Positions 1 through 8,051 are shown, counted from the stretch's first letter. The stretch: DNA of 64,000 nt from Kibdelosporangium banguiense (GCF_017876405.1 NZ_JAGINW010000001.1:6027203-6091202); one strand, 5' to 3'. The notes: generated by a model from the sequence alone, not told the origin. Program-made: numbers and translations.

Positions 1-106
1 GCTTGGCGCCTGTGATCAGCACCGCCTCAGACGTCGCCTTCGCATCTGGCGTGGTCAAGGCAGAGGCGTGTGCTGTGTTCTGCTTCGATTCGGATGATGC
101 GGTCAC
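1..106 (-). CDS. Possible 5' end of a phage gene running off the left edge
   Basis: A GTG-started reading frame stays open from 106 to the edge of the window (35 codons), beginning VTASSESKQNTAH. It is rich in Ser, Thr and Ala, as the disordered N-termini of phage proteins often are. It lies directly downstream of the HNH gene on the same strand. In many actinophages the gene next to such an HNH endonuclease is terminase large subunit or another head gene, so that is a guess from position only. The ribosome site is weak (GGGA just before the start). Nothing else convincing is seen in 107-237. Confidence 0.3.
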   Translation of the reverse strand, partial: MTASSESKQNTAHASALTTPDAKATSEAVLITGAK

Positions 107-237
107 TCCCGTAGCATGCCACCACACCCGGTGTCAGTCGCCCACGTTTCCGTCAGACTCCAGACCCGTACATAGTCTTAGGAGGGTAGGGAATGGGTCG
201 TGTTTCCCCTGGTCAGCCTCGCGGCTCCGGGTACCCC

Positions 238-555
238 CTACCTGGTCCGTCCCCTCCACCCGTAGTTGCACGCAGCGTGAGCAGCGCCCAGTGGTCCATT
301 TCGGCCACCGAAGCGAATCGGAATGATGTGTTCAGCTGTCCTGGGCTCATTGGGCAGGAAGGGGATGCCACACAGACAGCAGTGGGTGGCCGTGGCGATG
401 ACGGCTTCGCGGCGTCGTCGGTACGCGGCACCGTATCCACGCTGGGTGGTGCTCCCTCGCCGGGCGGATCGGACCCGTTCACGCTGCCGCCGGCAAGAAA
501 CGCAACGCGTCGCAGTCGTGGGGGTACGACAGTCCAGACAGGGCCGCTTTGCCAT
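238..555 (-). CDS. HNH endonuclease (phage type)
   Basis: A 105-residue protein with an N-terminal CLDC...CVSC zinc pair (about residues 7-20), a basic stretch, a second knuckle CCLCG near residue 59, then the HNH core AEHIIPIRFGGRNG followed by HAACN. This is the usual layout of small phage HNH nucleases that sit beside terminase genes and help packaging by nicking or cutting DNA. The ATG at 555 gives the normal length. It lies 60 bp downstream of the IS-broken gene on the same strand. The family call is firm; a packaging role is inference from family and location. Confidence 0.85.
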   Translation of the reverse strand: MAKRPCLDCRTPTTATRCVSCRRQRERVRSARRGSTTQRGYGAAYRRRREAVIATATHCCLCGIPFLPNEPRTAEHIIPIRFGGRNGPLGAAHAACNYGWRGRTR

Positions 556-956
556 GGCAGCTCACCGTCCAACGCCGCGCTATCGTGTCCACGCGCGACA
601 CCTCATCGCGGCTAGTCAGGCCAGTTCTGTGATTCCGTACAGGATGCGCAGGCGATGCCCGGTGGTGTCGCTGTGCGTCCATGGCAAGTTGACACGCGAT
701 GGGTTCTCCAAGGTTGCGGTGTAGCCAGGCACCCGATTCAACGGCGTTAGTTGCATGATGTCGTTCAGAGCGGTGAGGGCAGCGGGAAACAGCTTGTTGA
801 TGAAGCGGCGCACATCCAGCACGAGTTGCCCGGCGAGCGGGTCGGCTGGCTTTGGCGCGCCCGTGCGCCGGACAGTGACGCTGTAGCGGCCAGTCCCTGG
901 CAACCACTTAGCCTGGATCCACCGATGAATTGTCGTGCGGGGCGGCGTGTAATAAG

Positions 957-1030
957 TGAAAGTGCCTTCTGACCTGCGATAATGAGAGTCTCTGAGGTTC
1001 TCAAGTCGCGTGTGGTGGAAGGCACTTTCA
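957..1030. repeat. Subterminal inverted repeat inside the IS
   Basis: The arms 957-969 (TGAAAGTGCCTTC) and 1018-1030 (GAAGGCACTTTCA) are perfectly complementary over 13 bp and enclose a 48-bp loop. The right arm covers the first codons of the transposase frame. In RNA started outside the element the hairpin could hide the translation start, as known for other IS families; that function is inference. Confidence 0.6.
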
Positions 1031-2422
1031 GTGAGATTGTCGCATAGGTGGTCGAGGGCGTCCGTCCGGTTCGATGAAGAGAATCTCGTGTCGTGCGCGG
1101 GGTTGGTGCCGGTGATGGCACTGGCCGAACGGGCCAGGATGTCGCAGCTGGTCACGGAGAAAGTGGAGATCACGAACGCGCCGATCCCGTCGACCGGAGC
1201 GAACCCGGCGGGGAAGGTCGCCGCGATCGTAGCCGGGATGGTCGCAGGCGCGGACTGTATCGATGATCTGGATGTGATCCGCCACGGCGGAATGAAACGG
1301 CTGTTCAGCGGGGTGTACGCGCCCTCGACGCTGGGATCGTTCCTGCGGTCGTTCACCCACGGCCACGTCCTGCAGTTGACCGCGGTGCTGCGTGCGATGC
1401 TGGCCACGCTCGCCACCACAACGCCGGTGCTCGCAGGGGTAGAGCAGATGACCTATGTGGACATTGATTCGCTGCTGCGCCGTGTGTATGGCAAGAAGAA
1501 GCGGGGCGCGCGGTTCGGGCCTGCGAAGGTCGGTGGCTACTCGCTGCTGTTACGCGGGTTGTCGCCGCTGGTGGCGACGATCTCCAGCCCGCTCGCGGCG
1601 CCGCTGATCGCCGCGATGCGGCTGCGTGGTGGCAACGCCGGCTCCGCGCGGGGCGCGGCCGGTCTGCTCGCCGAGGCCTTGAACACTGCGAAAGCGGCCG
1701 GAGCACGGGCAAGGATCCTGGTGCGTGCCGATTCGGCCTACTACGCCGGCGCCGTGGTGTCCGCCGCTCGCCGCGCGGGCGCCCGATTCTCCATCACCGT
1801 GACCCACAACCGTGCGATCCAGGCCGCGATCGCGACCATCCCCGCCGATGCGTGGATCCCGGTGCGCTACCCCGGCGCGGTCGAGGATCCCGACACCGGG
1901 GAGCTGATCTCCGATGCCGAGGTCGCCGACACCGGGTACACCGCGTTCGCCGGGACCCGCCACGAGATCACCGCGCGACTGGTGGTGCGCCGGGTGAAAG
2001 ACCAGAACCACACCGACATCTTGTTCCCGGTCTGGCGCTACCACGCGTTTCTCACCGACACCACACAGTCCACCGTGGACGCTGATCTCACCCACCGACG
2101 CCACGCGATCATCGAAACCACCTTCGCCGACCTCATCGACGGCCCCCTGGCACACCTGCCCTCCGGGCATTTCGACGCCAACGCCGCCTGGGCCGTCTGC
2201 GCCGCGATCAGCCACAACCTGCTGCGCGCCACCGGATCGCTCGCCAGCGTCTTTCACGCCACGGCCCGGGGTGCGACCCTGCGCCGCCACCTCGTCTGCG
2301 TCCCCGCCCGTCTGGCCCGGCCCCAAGGCCGCGACATCCTGCACCTGCCGCAACACTGGCCCTGGGCCGATGCCTTCACCGGCCTGCACGCAGCGGCAAC
2401 CGGCCCACCACACGCCGCCTGA
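1010..2422 (+). CDS. IS1380-family transposase
   Basis: A 470-residue DDE transposase. Likely catalytic positions are the Asp in YVDIDSLLRRVYGKKK (about residue 148), the Asp in VRADSAYYAG (about 242) and the Glu in HRRHAIIETTFADL (about 367), the usual IS1380 spacing. The GTG at 1010 overlaps the right arm of the subterminal repeat; GTG at 1031 is an in-frame alternative, and no clear ribosome site decides between them. The frame is complete with no stops or shifts, so the enzyme is probably active. It reads opposite to the gene it interrupts. Confidence 0.9.
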   Translation: MWWKALSVRLSHRWSRASVRFDEENLVSCAGLVPVMALAERARMSQLVTEKVEITNAPIPSTGANPAGKVAAIVAGMVAGADCIDDLDVIRHGGMKRLFSGVYAPSTLGSFLRSFTHGHVLQLTAVLRAMLATLATTTPVLAGVEQMTYVDIDSLLRRVYGKKKRGARFGPAKVGGYSLLLRGLSPLVATISSPLAAPLIAAMRLRGGNAGSARGAAGLLAEALNTAKAAGARARILVRADSAYYAGAVVSAARRAGARFSITVTHNRAIQAAIATIPADAWIPVRYPGAVEDPDTGELISDAEVADTGYTAFAGTRHEITARLVVRRVKDQNHTDILFPVWRYHAFLTDTTQSTVDADLTHRRHAIIETTFADLIDGPLAHLPSGHFDANAAWAVCAAISHNLLRATGSLASVFHATARGATLRRHLVCVPARLARPQGRDILHLPQHWPWADAFTGLHAAATGPPHAA

Positions 2423-3925
2423 CCACCACCAATATCGCCTCACCAGGCCCGACCGGAGAACACCACGTGGACACGCTGGACAAGCCAGCCGAACCCACAC
2501 GCCCCGAACCAAACGCCAAGATCAACAAGCCATCCAAGATCCACAACAAAACCAATCGGTGGATTCAGGCTTAGCTGCTGTGGCGCCACCTGGTGGCTGC
2601 ACCTGGATGCCCAGAGTGTCGGCTGTCCAGCCGGGGTGTCCTTCCCGCAGAAAAGACCTGAGGCGTGATTGGGTTTCGCTGGACACGGTAACCATGTAGG
2701 TGCCGCCATCGCGCATAAGGTCGAGAGCCTCGTTGTGCACGCTGTTACGTAGCCATCGCAACACCTGGAAGGTTCGTTGCATCTCGCTGCCGACTTTGGT
2801 GTAGTCATAGAGAGTCGGCGCGTGGGTTTGTAGGTTGGATTGCCACTTGCCCCTCTTCACTCTCTGCCAGGCCGCACCGATCCCGCTGGTGTTCAGCATG
2901 AGTATGTGGTCGACAATGCGGGCAGTGATATCGAACGCGCTAACCAGCGTGAAAAGCAGCGAGTCGAGTTCACAGAGCATTTCCTCAGGCTCGTGTTCGA
3001 TCATGGTTGCCGAAAGGCCGAAGATGTTGTCGCGGAACTTGAATGCCCGCGACACCCGAGTGAGGAAGGTCTTATTCAGCGACTCCAGAGTTAGGTCACT
3101 ATTGGTGTCGCACCAGGCGCGGCCAGCTTGGTTCCATCGCTCAAAGGCTGGCATGGCGATGAACGCGGCGCAGTGCCGCATCGAGGTGGGATGCCATCGA
3201 ACGCTCTTGCCGCCGATGATGACTGGCTGGTAATGCCAGCGCAGATACAGCCCCATCAGGGCGAGCGCCTCCTCTGGGGAAACAATGTTCGCCAGGTGTT
3301 TGCCGTGGGGACGACCACGTTCAGCCAACAACCACCTGCGGGCTGTGATGAACAGGTCGGCTTCCAGCTCGCTGCCAAGCCGGTAGAACAAGACACCAGC
3401 GCGCGCATCCGATTCGTCGAGCTGATGCTTAGCCACCATCCGAGATGCTTCCTCGACGGCCTGCTTGTAGTAGTCGATGCCGGTCCAGCCCACGCCAGCC
3501 GCCGTCTTGTACTGGACGGATAGGACGTCAGCGTCCGGGGAAGAGTCCGGTTCCTCGAACACCACCGCCCCTTCTTCATCAAGGTCATCGGCGACGAACT
3601 GCACCTCGAATGCTGGGTGAGCAAGGTAGCTGCGCAGCACTGCGGCGGCGTCGGGGTAGCCCGTACTGCCGCTCCCGAGGAATGGATAACCGTGGAACTC
3701 GCCCTCACCATCGACCGGGCCTGACGTCAACGGCTGGTCGACCAAGACCTTAAAGGATTGACGCGGGACAGTCCGATCGAACGGGTTGGGATCGCGGGAT
3801 GACCGCAGTGCAGGCAGGGCGTATGGGAGGATCGGCACTGGCCTACTAAACCACCACGGCACGGCACGCGGCGCGCCATTTCTCCACCAGCTGGCTGGCG
3901 TCGAGTCGGGTAAGGCGTGTCCTGG

Positions 3926-4324
3926 TTATGCGGTGTGTTGCCCCCACGAGGCGTGCCCTCGCTGGCGCACCTGCCCCAGCGGGGAGACCACGTGGGCGGT
4001 CTGGTCGGTGGGGCTGTCGAGGCCGAGGATCTTCGCGCGCCTCTCCATGATCTTCAGGACCCGGTCCACAGCGGACCCGTCCCCGTCGCGGGCTGCGCGC
4101 CATAGTCCCATCAGCATGGAGTCCAGCCGCGTCAGTTCGAGGTCCCGCACGTCGGCCGCCAGCTCGTCGGCGACGGATGCCAGGGCCTGCATGACGGCCC
4201 GGTGCGCCGTGCCTCGGTGGGAGTACCCGCACTGTTGGGCGATCTGTTCGTAGCTGGCGCCTGCCTTGCGCAGCTCCAAAGCACGGGCGCGGCGCTCCGC
4301 GGCCACCTGACGCTCTGAGGTCAT
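3926..4324 (-). CDS. HTH protein resembling phage terminase small subunit
   Basis: A 132-residue protein. An N-terminal helix-turn-helix (ERRARALELRKAGASYEQIA, then QCGYSHRGTAHRAV, residues 9-45) is followed by a helical part with LELTRLDSMLMGLWRAARDG and VDRVLKIMERRAKILGLDSP. That second half is characteristic of the short HTH proteins annotated in actinophages as terminase small subunits or DNA-binding packaging proteins. The ATG at 4324 is preceded by AGGGGG at good spacing. It sits 33 bp downstream of folE and 63 bp upstream of the IS-broken gene. The fold is well supported. The terminase assignment is less sure because no large subunit is visible in the window. Confidence 0.65.
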   Translation of the reverse strand: MTSERQVAAERRARALELRKAGASYEQIAQQCGYSHRGTAHRAVMQALASVADELAADVRDLELTRLDSMLMGLWRAARDGDGSAVDRVLKIMERRAKILGLDSPTDQTAHVVSPLGQVRQRGHASWGQHTA

Positions 4325-4357
4325 CGGCAACCCCCTGGAGCCTCACGGGATGCGGGG

Positions 4358-4963
4358 TCACCAGTCCGGGCTGGACTCCGCCTGGCCGAGGAATTCAAGC
4401 CGTGCCTCGGGATCGTCGCGGAAGCACCCGGCCCACGCGCGGGTGACCGTAGTTGAGTGTGGCTGGGTGACGCCTCGCACGCTCACGCAGGTGTGCGTCG
4501 CGGTCACCATGCAGGCGGCGCCCTTGGCGGGCAGGTCTTCGTGGATCGTGCGGGCGATCTGTTCGGTCAGCCGCTCCTGCAGCTGCAACCGCCGGGCGAA
4601 GACGTTCACCAAGCGCGGGAGCTTGGACAGGCCGAGCAGCCGCCCGTCACGCGGGATGTAGCCGACGGTGGCGGTCCCGGAGAACGGCAGCATGTGGTGT
4701 TCGCACAACGACGCGAACCGAATACCGGACACCACGACCAGGCCGTCCGCTCCCTGCTCCGGGAACACCCGGTCAAGGTAGGTTCGCGGGTCGTCGCGAG
4801 TGCCGGCGGTCATGTCGGCCAAGGCCCGCGCTACCCGGCCCGGGGTATCGCGGATCACCGGCTGGTCGGGGTCGTAGCCCGCGAAGCGCAGCAACACACG
4901 TACCGCGTCACAGGCGTCCGTAAATCCTTGCGGCGCTGTCTGTTCAGTCTGGCTGGTGGTCAT
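4358..4963 (-). CDS. folE: GTP cyclohydrolase I (phage 7-deazaguanine pathway)
   Basis: A 201-residue protein of normal FolE-I length, converting GTP to 7,8-dihydroneopterin triphosphate, the first step to 7-deazaguanines. Zinc ligands are Cys87 and His90 in SLCEHHMLPFSG and Cys159 in THTCVSVRGV. The TP-R-ARAL segment near residues 40-48 is also typical. ATG at 4963 begins 3 bp after the queE stop, so it is co-transcribed. Its association with queE, queD and a TGT-like gene rather than folate genes indicates deazaguanine synthesis. The host may have its own folE elsewhere. Confidence 0.93.
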   Translation of the reverse strand: MTTSQTEQTAPQGFTDACDAVRVLLRFAGYDPDQPVIRDTPGRVARALADMTAGTRDDPRTYLDRVFPEQGADGLVVVSGIRFASLCEHHMLPFSGTATVGYIPRDGRLLGLSKLPRLVNVFARRLQLQERLTEQIARTIHEDLPAKGAACMVTATHTCVSVRGVTQPHSTTVTRAWAGCFRDDPEARLEFLGQAESSPDW

Positions 4964-4966
4964 GGG

Positions 4967-5689
4967 TCATCGGCCCCTTTCGGTGTCCCAGATGGCGATG
5001 TGCAGGCGGGGCGTGATGTTGAAGCCGTACTGAATGGCGGGCTCGGCGATCAGCCGGAGATGGTGCCGGGTGTCGGTGTCTGTCTGGCCCTCGGGCATCA
5101 CCCACACCGTGGACGGGTCTAGGCCGAGCCGGTCCGCCAGCGCGGCCAGCTCGGCGACGTCGCGCCGGTCGCGGCACACCGCCTTGAAACAACCGCGGCC
5201 CGCGTCAGCCAGCTGCCGGAACGTCCGCAGTGGCTTCTCTCGGATACGAGACCGTTCCGACACACCGGAGTTCGCCAGCTTCACGCCGATGTTGAACCGG
5301 ACCGGCGAATCCATGAGTGCCTGGGTGGGCATGATGCTGCCGTTGGTCTCGATCTCGATTTCCAGACCGGCCAACAGGGTAAGCAGCCTGGCGAATGCGG
5401 GGGAACGCTGTTGCCGCAAGGGTTCCCCGCCCGTGATGACAATCAGCGGTACAGCCATGGCGCGCAGCTGCCCGGCGATGTCGTCGACGTCCCGGCGCTC
5501 CAGCTCGATCCGCAGATCAAACCGGGTGCCGTCCCAGGTGTAAGCACTGTCGCACCAGGAACAGGTGAAGTTGCAGCCGCCCAATCTGAGAAACCCGGCT
5601 TGCCGTCCGAGGCTCGGGCCTTCGCCTTGCACGGTGGGGCCGAACAGTTCCGAGATCTCCAGGGTCACCGCACGATCGGGGCCGTTCAT
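4967..5689 (-). CDS. queE: 7-carboxy-7-deazaguanine synthase (radical SAM)
   Basis: A 240-residue radical SAM enzyme that converts 6-carboxytetrahydropterin to 7-carboxy-7-deazaguanine (CDG). The N-terminal ISELFGPTVQGEGPSLGRQA is the QueE hallmark. The cluster-binding motif is C-x3-C-x2-C in GGCNFTCSWCDSAYTWDG (about residues 38-45). IVITGGEPLRQQ is the glycine-rich SAM motif, and ETNGS and GVKLANSG follow as in the family. ATG at 5689 overlaps the queD stop as ATGA, implying translational coupling. Confidence 0.94.
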   Translation of the reverse strand: MNGPDRAVTLEISELFGPTVQGEGPSLGRQAGFLRLGGCNFTCSWCDSAYTWDGTRFDLRIELERRDVDDIAGQLRAMAVPLIVITGGEPLRQQRSPAFARLLTLLAGLEIEIETNGSIMPTQALMDSPVRFNIGVKLANSGVSERSRIREKPLRTFRQLADAGRGCFKAVCRDRRDVAELAALADRLGLDPSTVWVMPEGQTDTDTRHHLRLIAEPAIQYGFNITPRLHIAIWDTERGR

Positions 5690-6144
5690 CGCCGCGCATC
5701 CGAGGTAGGTCCTGTGGGCGGTTGCCAGGTTGCCTGGTTCAGGTGGGTTTCGGTCACCGTCACCTGGGCGACCTGGACGCCGTCGGTGTCCGCGATGTGC
5801 GCCAGGGCGTCGCGGGCGACCTTGCCGAGCAGTTCGGCGACCGCTTCGACGGTCGGCCAGTTGGGCATCACATACACGTTGCCGTACTCGGCGAGTAGCT
5901 CGGCCAGCGGGTCGCCCTTGCCCAGCATCACGCCGTGGTCCAGGTTGTCGTCAATCCACTCGCGCAGCAGGCGTTTGACCGTGCCGAACTCCACGACAAC
6001 CTTGTCCTCGGGCAGCTCGGTGGCGCGCAAGGTGACCGCCACCCACCAGGAATGCCCGTGCAGGGACTGACACTTGCCGGGCAGATGCGGCAGCCGGTGG
6101 CCGGTCTCGAAGTTGTGCCGGACAGTGATGGTGTGCACGCTCAT
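5686..6144 (-). CDS. queD: 6-carboxy-5,6,7,8-tetrahydropterin synthase
   Basis: A 152-residue QueD/PTPS-fold enzyme making 6-carboxytetrahydropterin from dihydroneopterin triphosphate. Zinc ligands are His16 (FETGHRLPH) and His29/His31 (QSLHGHSW), with catalytic Cys25 just before them. The C-terminal part has PTVEAVAE and VTVTETHLNQATW, the conserved glutamate that anchors the pterin. I chose ATG at 6144, preceded by GGGGAGA, rather than frames starting further upstream. It overlaps the previous stop (ATGA) and the next start (ATGA), so it is embedded in the operon. Confidence 0.93.
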   Translation of the reverse strand: MSVHTITVRHNFETGHRLPHLPGKCQSLHGHSWWVAVTLRATELPEDKVVVEFGTVKRLLREWIDDNLDHGVMLGKGDPLAELLAEYGNVYVMPNWPTVEAVAELLGKVARDALAHIADTDGVQVAQVTVTETHLNQATWQPPTGPTSDARR

Positions 6145-6536
6145 TCTCCCCGGCTGACCATGTAGGTGGTGGTGGACGAGTCGTGGCCGATGTCGTCCTG
6201 GACCCCGACCACGTCCAGGTGAATGGCGCGCAGCCGGTAGTCCCCGCCCAACTTCTCCCATTCCGGTGCTACCCAGCCGTCCAGGTGGGCGAAGATCCGG
6301 TCTGCTACGTCTTCGTTGGTGGCGTCCCGGAACACCTGCCGGGTGAGCTCGTGAATCCGGGCTCTCAGCGCCTCGTTGGTGTCCTTGAACGACGGGTAGC
6401 CGTGGCGGCCCAGGGTGTCGTACACCACCAGAACCCGGCCGTAGTGGGAGTGTGCGCGCAGTCCCATCGGCTTGTTGGCGTTGGTGAAGAAGATGTCGAA
6501 CGGGCCAACGGAAACGGTGCGGTGCAAGGTATCCAC
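6141..6536 (-). CDS. Unknown protein embedded in the queD-dpdA operon
   Basis: A 131-residue protein beginning VDTLHRTVSVGPFDIFF. The GTG at 6536 follows AAGGAG, which also spans the end of dpdA, and the stop overlaps queD, so it is locked into the deazaguanine operon. It has no signal peptide or membrane segment and no motif I recognise. Visible features are a His-containing RAHSHYGRVLVVYDTLGRHG stretch, a helical middle part (NEALRARIHELTRQVFRD) and a strand-rich C-terminus. Given its position, it may act on the modified base, on the DNA substrate or with the transglycosylase; that is inference. Confidence 0.8.
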   Translation of the reverse strand: MDTLHRTVSVGPFDIFFTNANKPMGLRAHSHYGRVLVVYDTLGRHGYPSFKDTNEALRARIHELTRQVFRDATNEDVADRIFAHLDGWVAPEWEKLGGDYRLRAIHLDVVGVQDDIGHDSSTTTYMVSRGE

Positions 6537-6537
6537 G

Positions 6538-7452
6538 TCACTCCTTCTCAATAGTGGGGGGATGGTCGTAGCGGTGCACCCCAGTGGCACCGCGTAAGAG
6601 CCATTGCTTGGTGGCGTCGGCCAGATACAGATGCAGCCCGGCGGGCACGCTGGTCAGGTCGCGCCGAAACGGGTTGTGTAGGCCCGAGGGCATCGCTACC
6701 GGGCGGTGTCGCCGACGTAGCCACGCCTCGGCACGGTGGTAGGCGACCGCGCACAGTCCGCCCATCGCGGCCCGGTCGTAGGTGTCGTGATGGGCCAGCA
6801 TCACCGGGTCATAGCCGTGTTGCCGGATGAGGTCCCGGTGACGCAGCACGGCGGCCCGGTCGCGCAGCCGCACCGTCAGCCACTGGCCCTGGTCAAACAG
6901 CTTCATCCGGCCCCACCGGAAGCCGCGGCCCCAGGTCGAGGAATCCACGCTGTAGAACGGGAAGGCCCGCAGGAGATTCCACACGGTCATGCCGAACCCG
7001 TGGAACACCGCCCGTCCTTCGGCCAGCTGGAACGCCTTGACCAGCCACGGCGTCACGACGTTGACCGGGTTGCCCAGCAGCTTGCCCAACGCGATGTAGG
7101 TGTATCCCTCGTCCAGGTAGCGCTCAAGCCAGTACCACGGCTCACCGGTGTGGAACACCGGAAGCGGCTGCAAGCCCATGGCCTCCAGGCGTTTCTGGTT
7201 ACGGTAGGTCGCTTCCGGTGCGCCGATCACGTCCAAATTGGAGTACACCGTCAGCTGGTTGTCCCAGCGTCGACACCAGGCCGCGTAGTCCTCCAGCGTC
7301 AAGTGAATGCCCAGCGTCCGGGCGGAGTGCGCGCCGGAGTCGCCGAACAACATCGGTGGCCCGCCGGGGAAGCGGCTCAGGAACTCGTCCATGCGCTTGA
7401 CGCGGAAGTAGGCGTAGCTGCACAGCATCTTGAATGGCTCCGGCGCGCTCAC
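6538..7452 (-). CDS. dpdA: DpdA-like DNA 7-deazaguanine transglycosylase
   Basis: A 304-residue member of the tRNA-guanine transglycosylase (TGT) superfamily of the short, divergent kind found in phages. Matching motifs are FGDSGAHSA (Asp38, equivalent to the DSGG substrate-binding motif), SNLDVIG (Asp74), YIALGKLLGN (about 119-128, for the GGLAVGE loop), VFHGFGMT (149-156) and VDSSTWGRG (Asp170). The tRNA-enzyme CXCX2CX29H zinc site is not present. Such paralogues exchange guanine in DNA for a 7-deazaguanine (the DpdA group). GTG at 7452 overlaps the parB-like stop as GTGA. Family placement is confident; activity on DNA rather than tRNA is inferred from phage context and missing zinc site. 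Confidence 0.82.
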   Translation of the reverse strand: MSAPEPFKMLCSYAYFRVKRMDEFLSRFPGGPPMLFGDSGAHSARTLGIHLTLEDYAAWCRRWDNQLTVYSNLDVIGAPEATYRNQKRLEAMGLQPLPVFHTGEPWYWLERYLDEGYTYIALGKLLGNPVNVVTPWLVKAFQLAEGRAVFHGFGMTVWNLLRAFPFYSVDSSTWGRGFRWGRMKLFDQGQWLTVRLRDRAAVLRHRDLIRQHGYDPVMLAHHDTYDRAAMGGLCAVAYHRAEAWLRRRHRPVAMPSGLHNPFRRDLTSVPAGLHLYLADATKQWLLRGATGVHRYDHPPTIEKE

Positions 7453-8051
7453 GGGTCGACCGCCACCGTGTCCAGCAGCCGGTCCAGCTTTTCGACGTCG
7501 TCCTTACCCTCGTAGCGGTCCAACGCGGCCCGCCACCGGTCGAACAACTCCGCGCTGACCTTGAGCCGGATCTCTGGCAGCATCAGGGCGTCATTCGGTT
7601 CGCCGTGCTTGGCGGCTAGCTCCTCCAGCGTCGGCCGGTCTGCCATCACCCCGGCCAGGTCCTCCAGCTCCGTGGCGGTGAACCCGGTGCCGGCGACTCC
7701 GGCCGGGGCCGTGGCCAGCTCCTCCAGCACGGCCAGCAGCCGTTCGTCGTCCCACGCCGCGCGCTGCGCCGACCGGTTGTCCACCAGCAGGATGCGCCGT
7801 GCCCGGTCGTCGTCGACGTCGAGCACGAGCGCGGGCAGCTCGGTGAGCCCCTTCTCCCGCGCGGCGTGGTAGCGGTGTTCCCCGCCGATGATGTGGCCGC
7901 TGCTGTGCTGGACCAGCAGCGCCCCGAAGAACCCGTTTTCCTCGATGGACTCGCCGATCGCCCCGACATCGCCCCGGTTCGGGTTGTCCGGGTGCGGCTG
8001 GATCTCGTCCAAACGGACGGTCCGATACTGCTGAGAAAGGACCTTAGCCAC
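7449..8051 (-). CDS. ParB/Srx-fold nuclease-like protein
   Basis: A 200-residue protein. The N-terminal half is a ParB/sulfiredoxin domain: VRLDEIQPHPDNPNRGD, then IGESIEENGFFGALLV, and the box-II motif GGEHRYHAAREKGL near residues 55-68. These motifs are shared by plasmid ParB and by phage ParB-like nucleases. The C-terminal half is helical and acidic and lacks a clear HTH, so a partition function is unlikely. I chose GTG at 8051 because AGGTGG precedes it; TTG at 8072 would also be in frame. It opens the deazaguanine operon and is coupled to dpdA. Confidence 0.82.
   Translation of the reverse strand: MAKVLSQQYRTVRLDEIQPHPDNPNRGDVGAIGESIEENGFFGALLVQHSSGHIIGGEHRYHAAREKGLTELPALVLDVDDDRARRILLVDNRSAQRAAWDDERLLAVLEELATAPAGVAGTGFTATELEDLAGVMADRPTLEELAAKHGEPNDALMLPEIRLKVSAELFDRWRAALDRYEGKDDVEKLDRLLDTVAVDP

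Larger units (their letters stand above)
912..2569 (+). mobile_element. IS1380-family insertion sequence with intact ends
   Basis: The 1658-bp element is bounded by 15-bp terminal inverted repeats, 912-926 (CCTGGATCCACCGAT) and 2555-2569 (ATCGGTGGATTCAGG), which match at 14 of 15 positions. It is flanked by a perfect 5-bp target duplication CTTAG (907-911 and 2570-2574). It holds one transposase gene. Ends, duplication and reading frame are all intact, so the insertion looks recent. It interrupts the gene annotated at 616-3862. Confidence 0.93.
616..3862 (-). pseudogene. Unknown protein gene split by an IS1380-family insertion; HEPN-like motif
   Basis: Two minus-strand segments, 3862-2570 (codons 1-431) and 906-616 (96 codons plus stop), join exactly in frame when the IS (912-2569) and one copy of the CTTAG duplication are removed. 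The junction then reads AAK-WLPGTGRY and gives a 527-residue protein ending ILYGITELA. In the present state translation runs past Lys431 into the IS and stops after about 15 foreign residues. I do not recognise the family. The segment around 2731-2760 reads LRWLRNSVHNEAL, which resembles the RN..H motif of HEPN-fold RNases, though the spacing is Rx3H rather than the usual Rx4-6H. The start is uncertain: GTG at 3862, or GTG at 3838 giving VPILPYALPAL. It lies between a terminase-like gene and the HNH gene, a typical cargo position. With a HEPN-like motif, a role in phage exclusion is possible but unproven. Confidence 0.75.

Noticed and set aside
616..1419. A 267-codon minus frame from 1419 to 616
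   Set aside because: Its first part is antisense to the transposase; only the last 96 codons (from 906) are real, as the tail of the IS-split gene.
1550..2512. Long minus frame opposite the transposase
   Set aside because: Antisense shadow with Gly/Arg/Val-rich low-complexity sequence; the plus-strand DDE protein is clear.
4358..7452. Reading folE-queD-queE-TGT as host queuosine synthesis for tRNA
   Set aside because: No queC, queF, queA or queG; the TGT-like protein lacks the zinc site of tRNA enzymes; neighbours are phage genes. DNA modification fits better.
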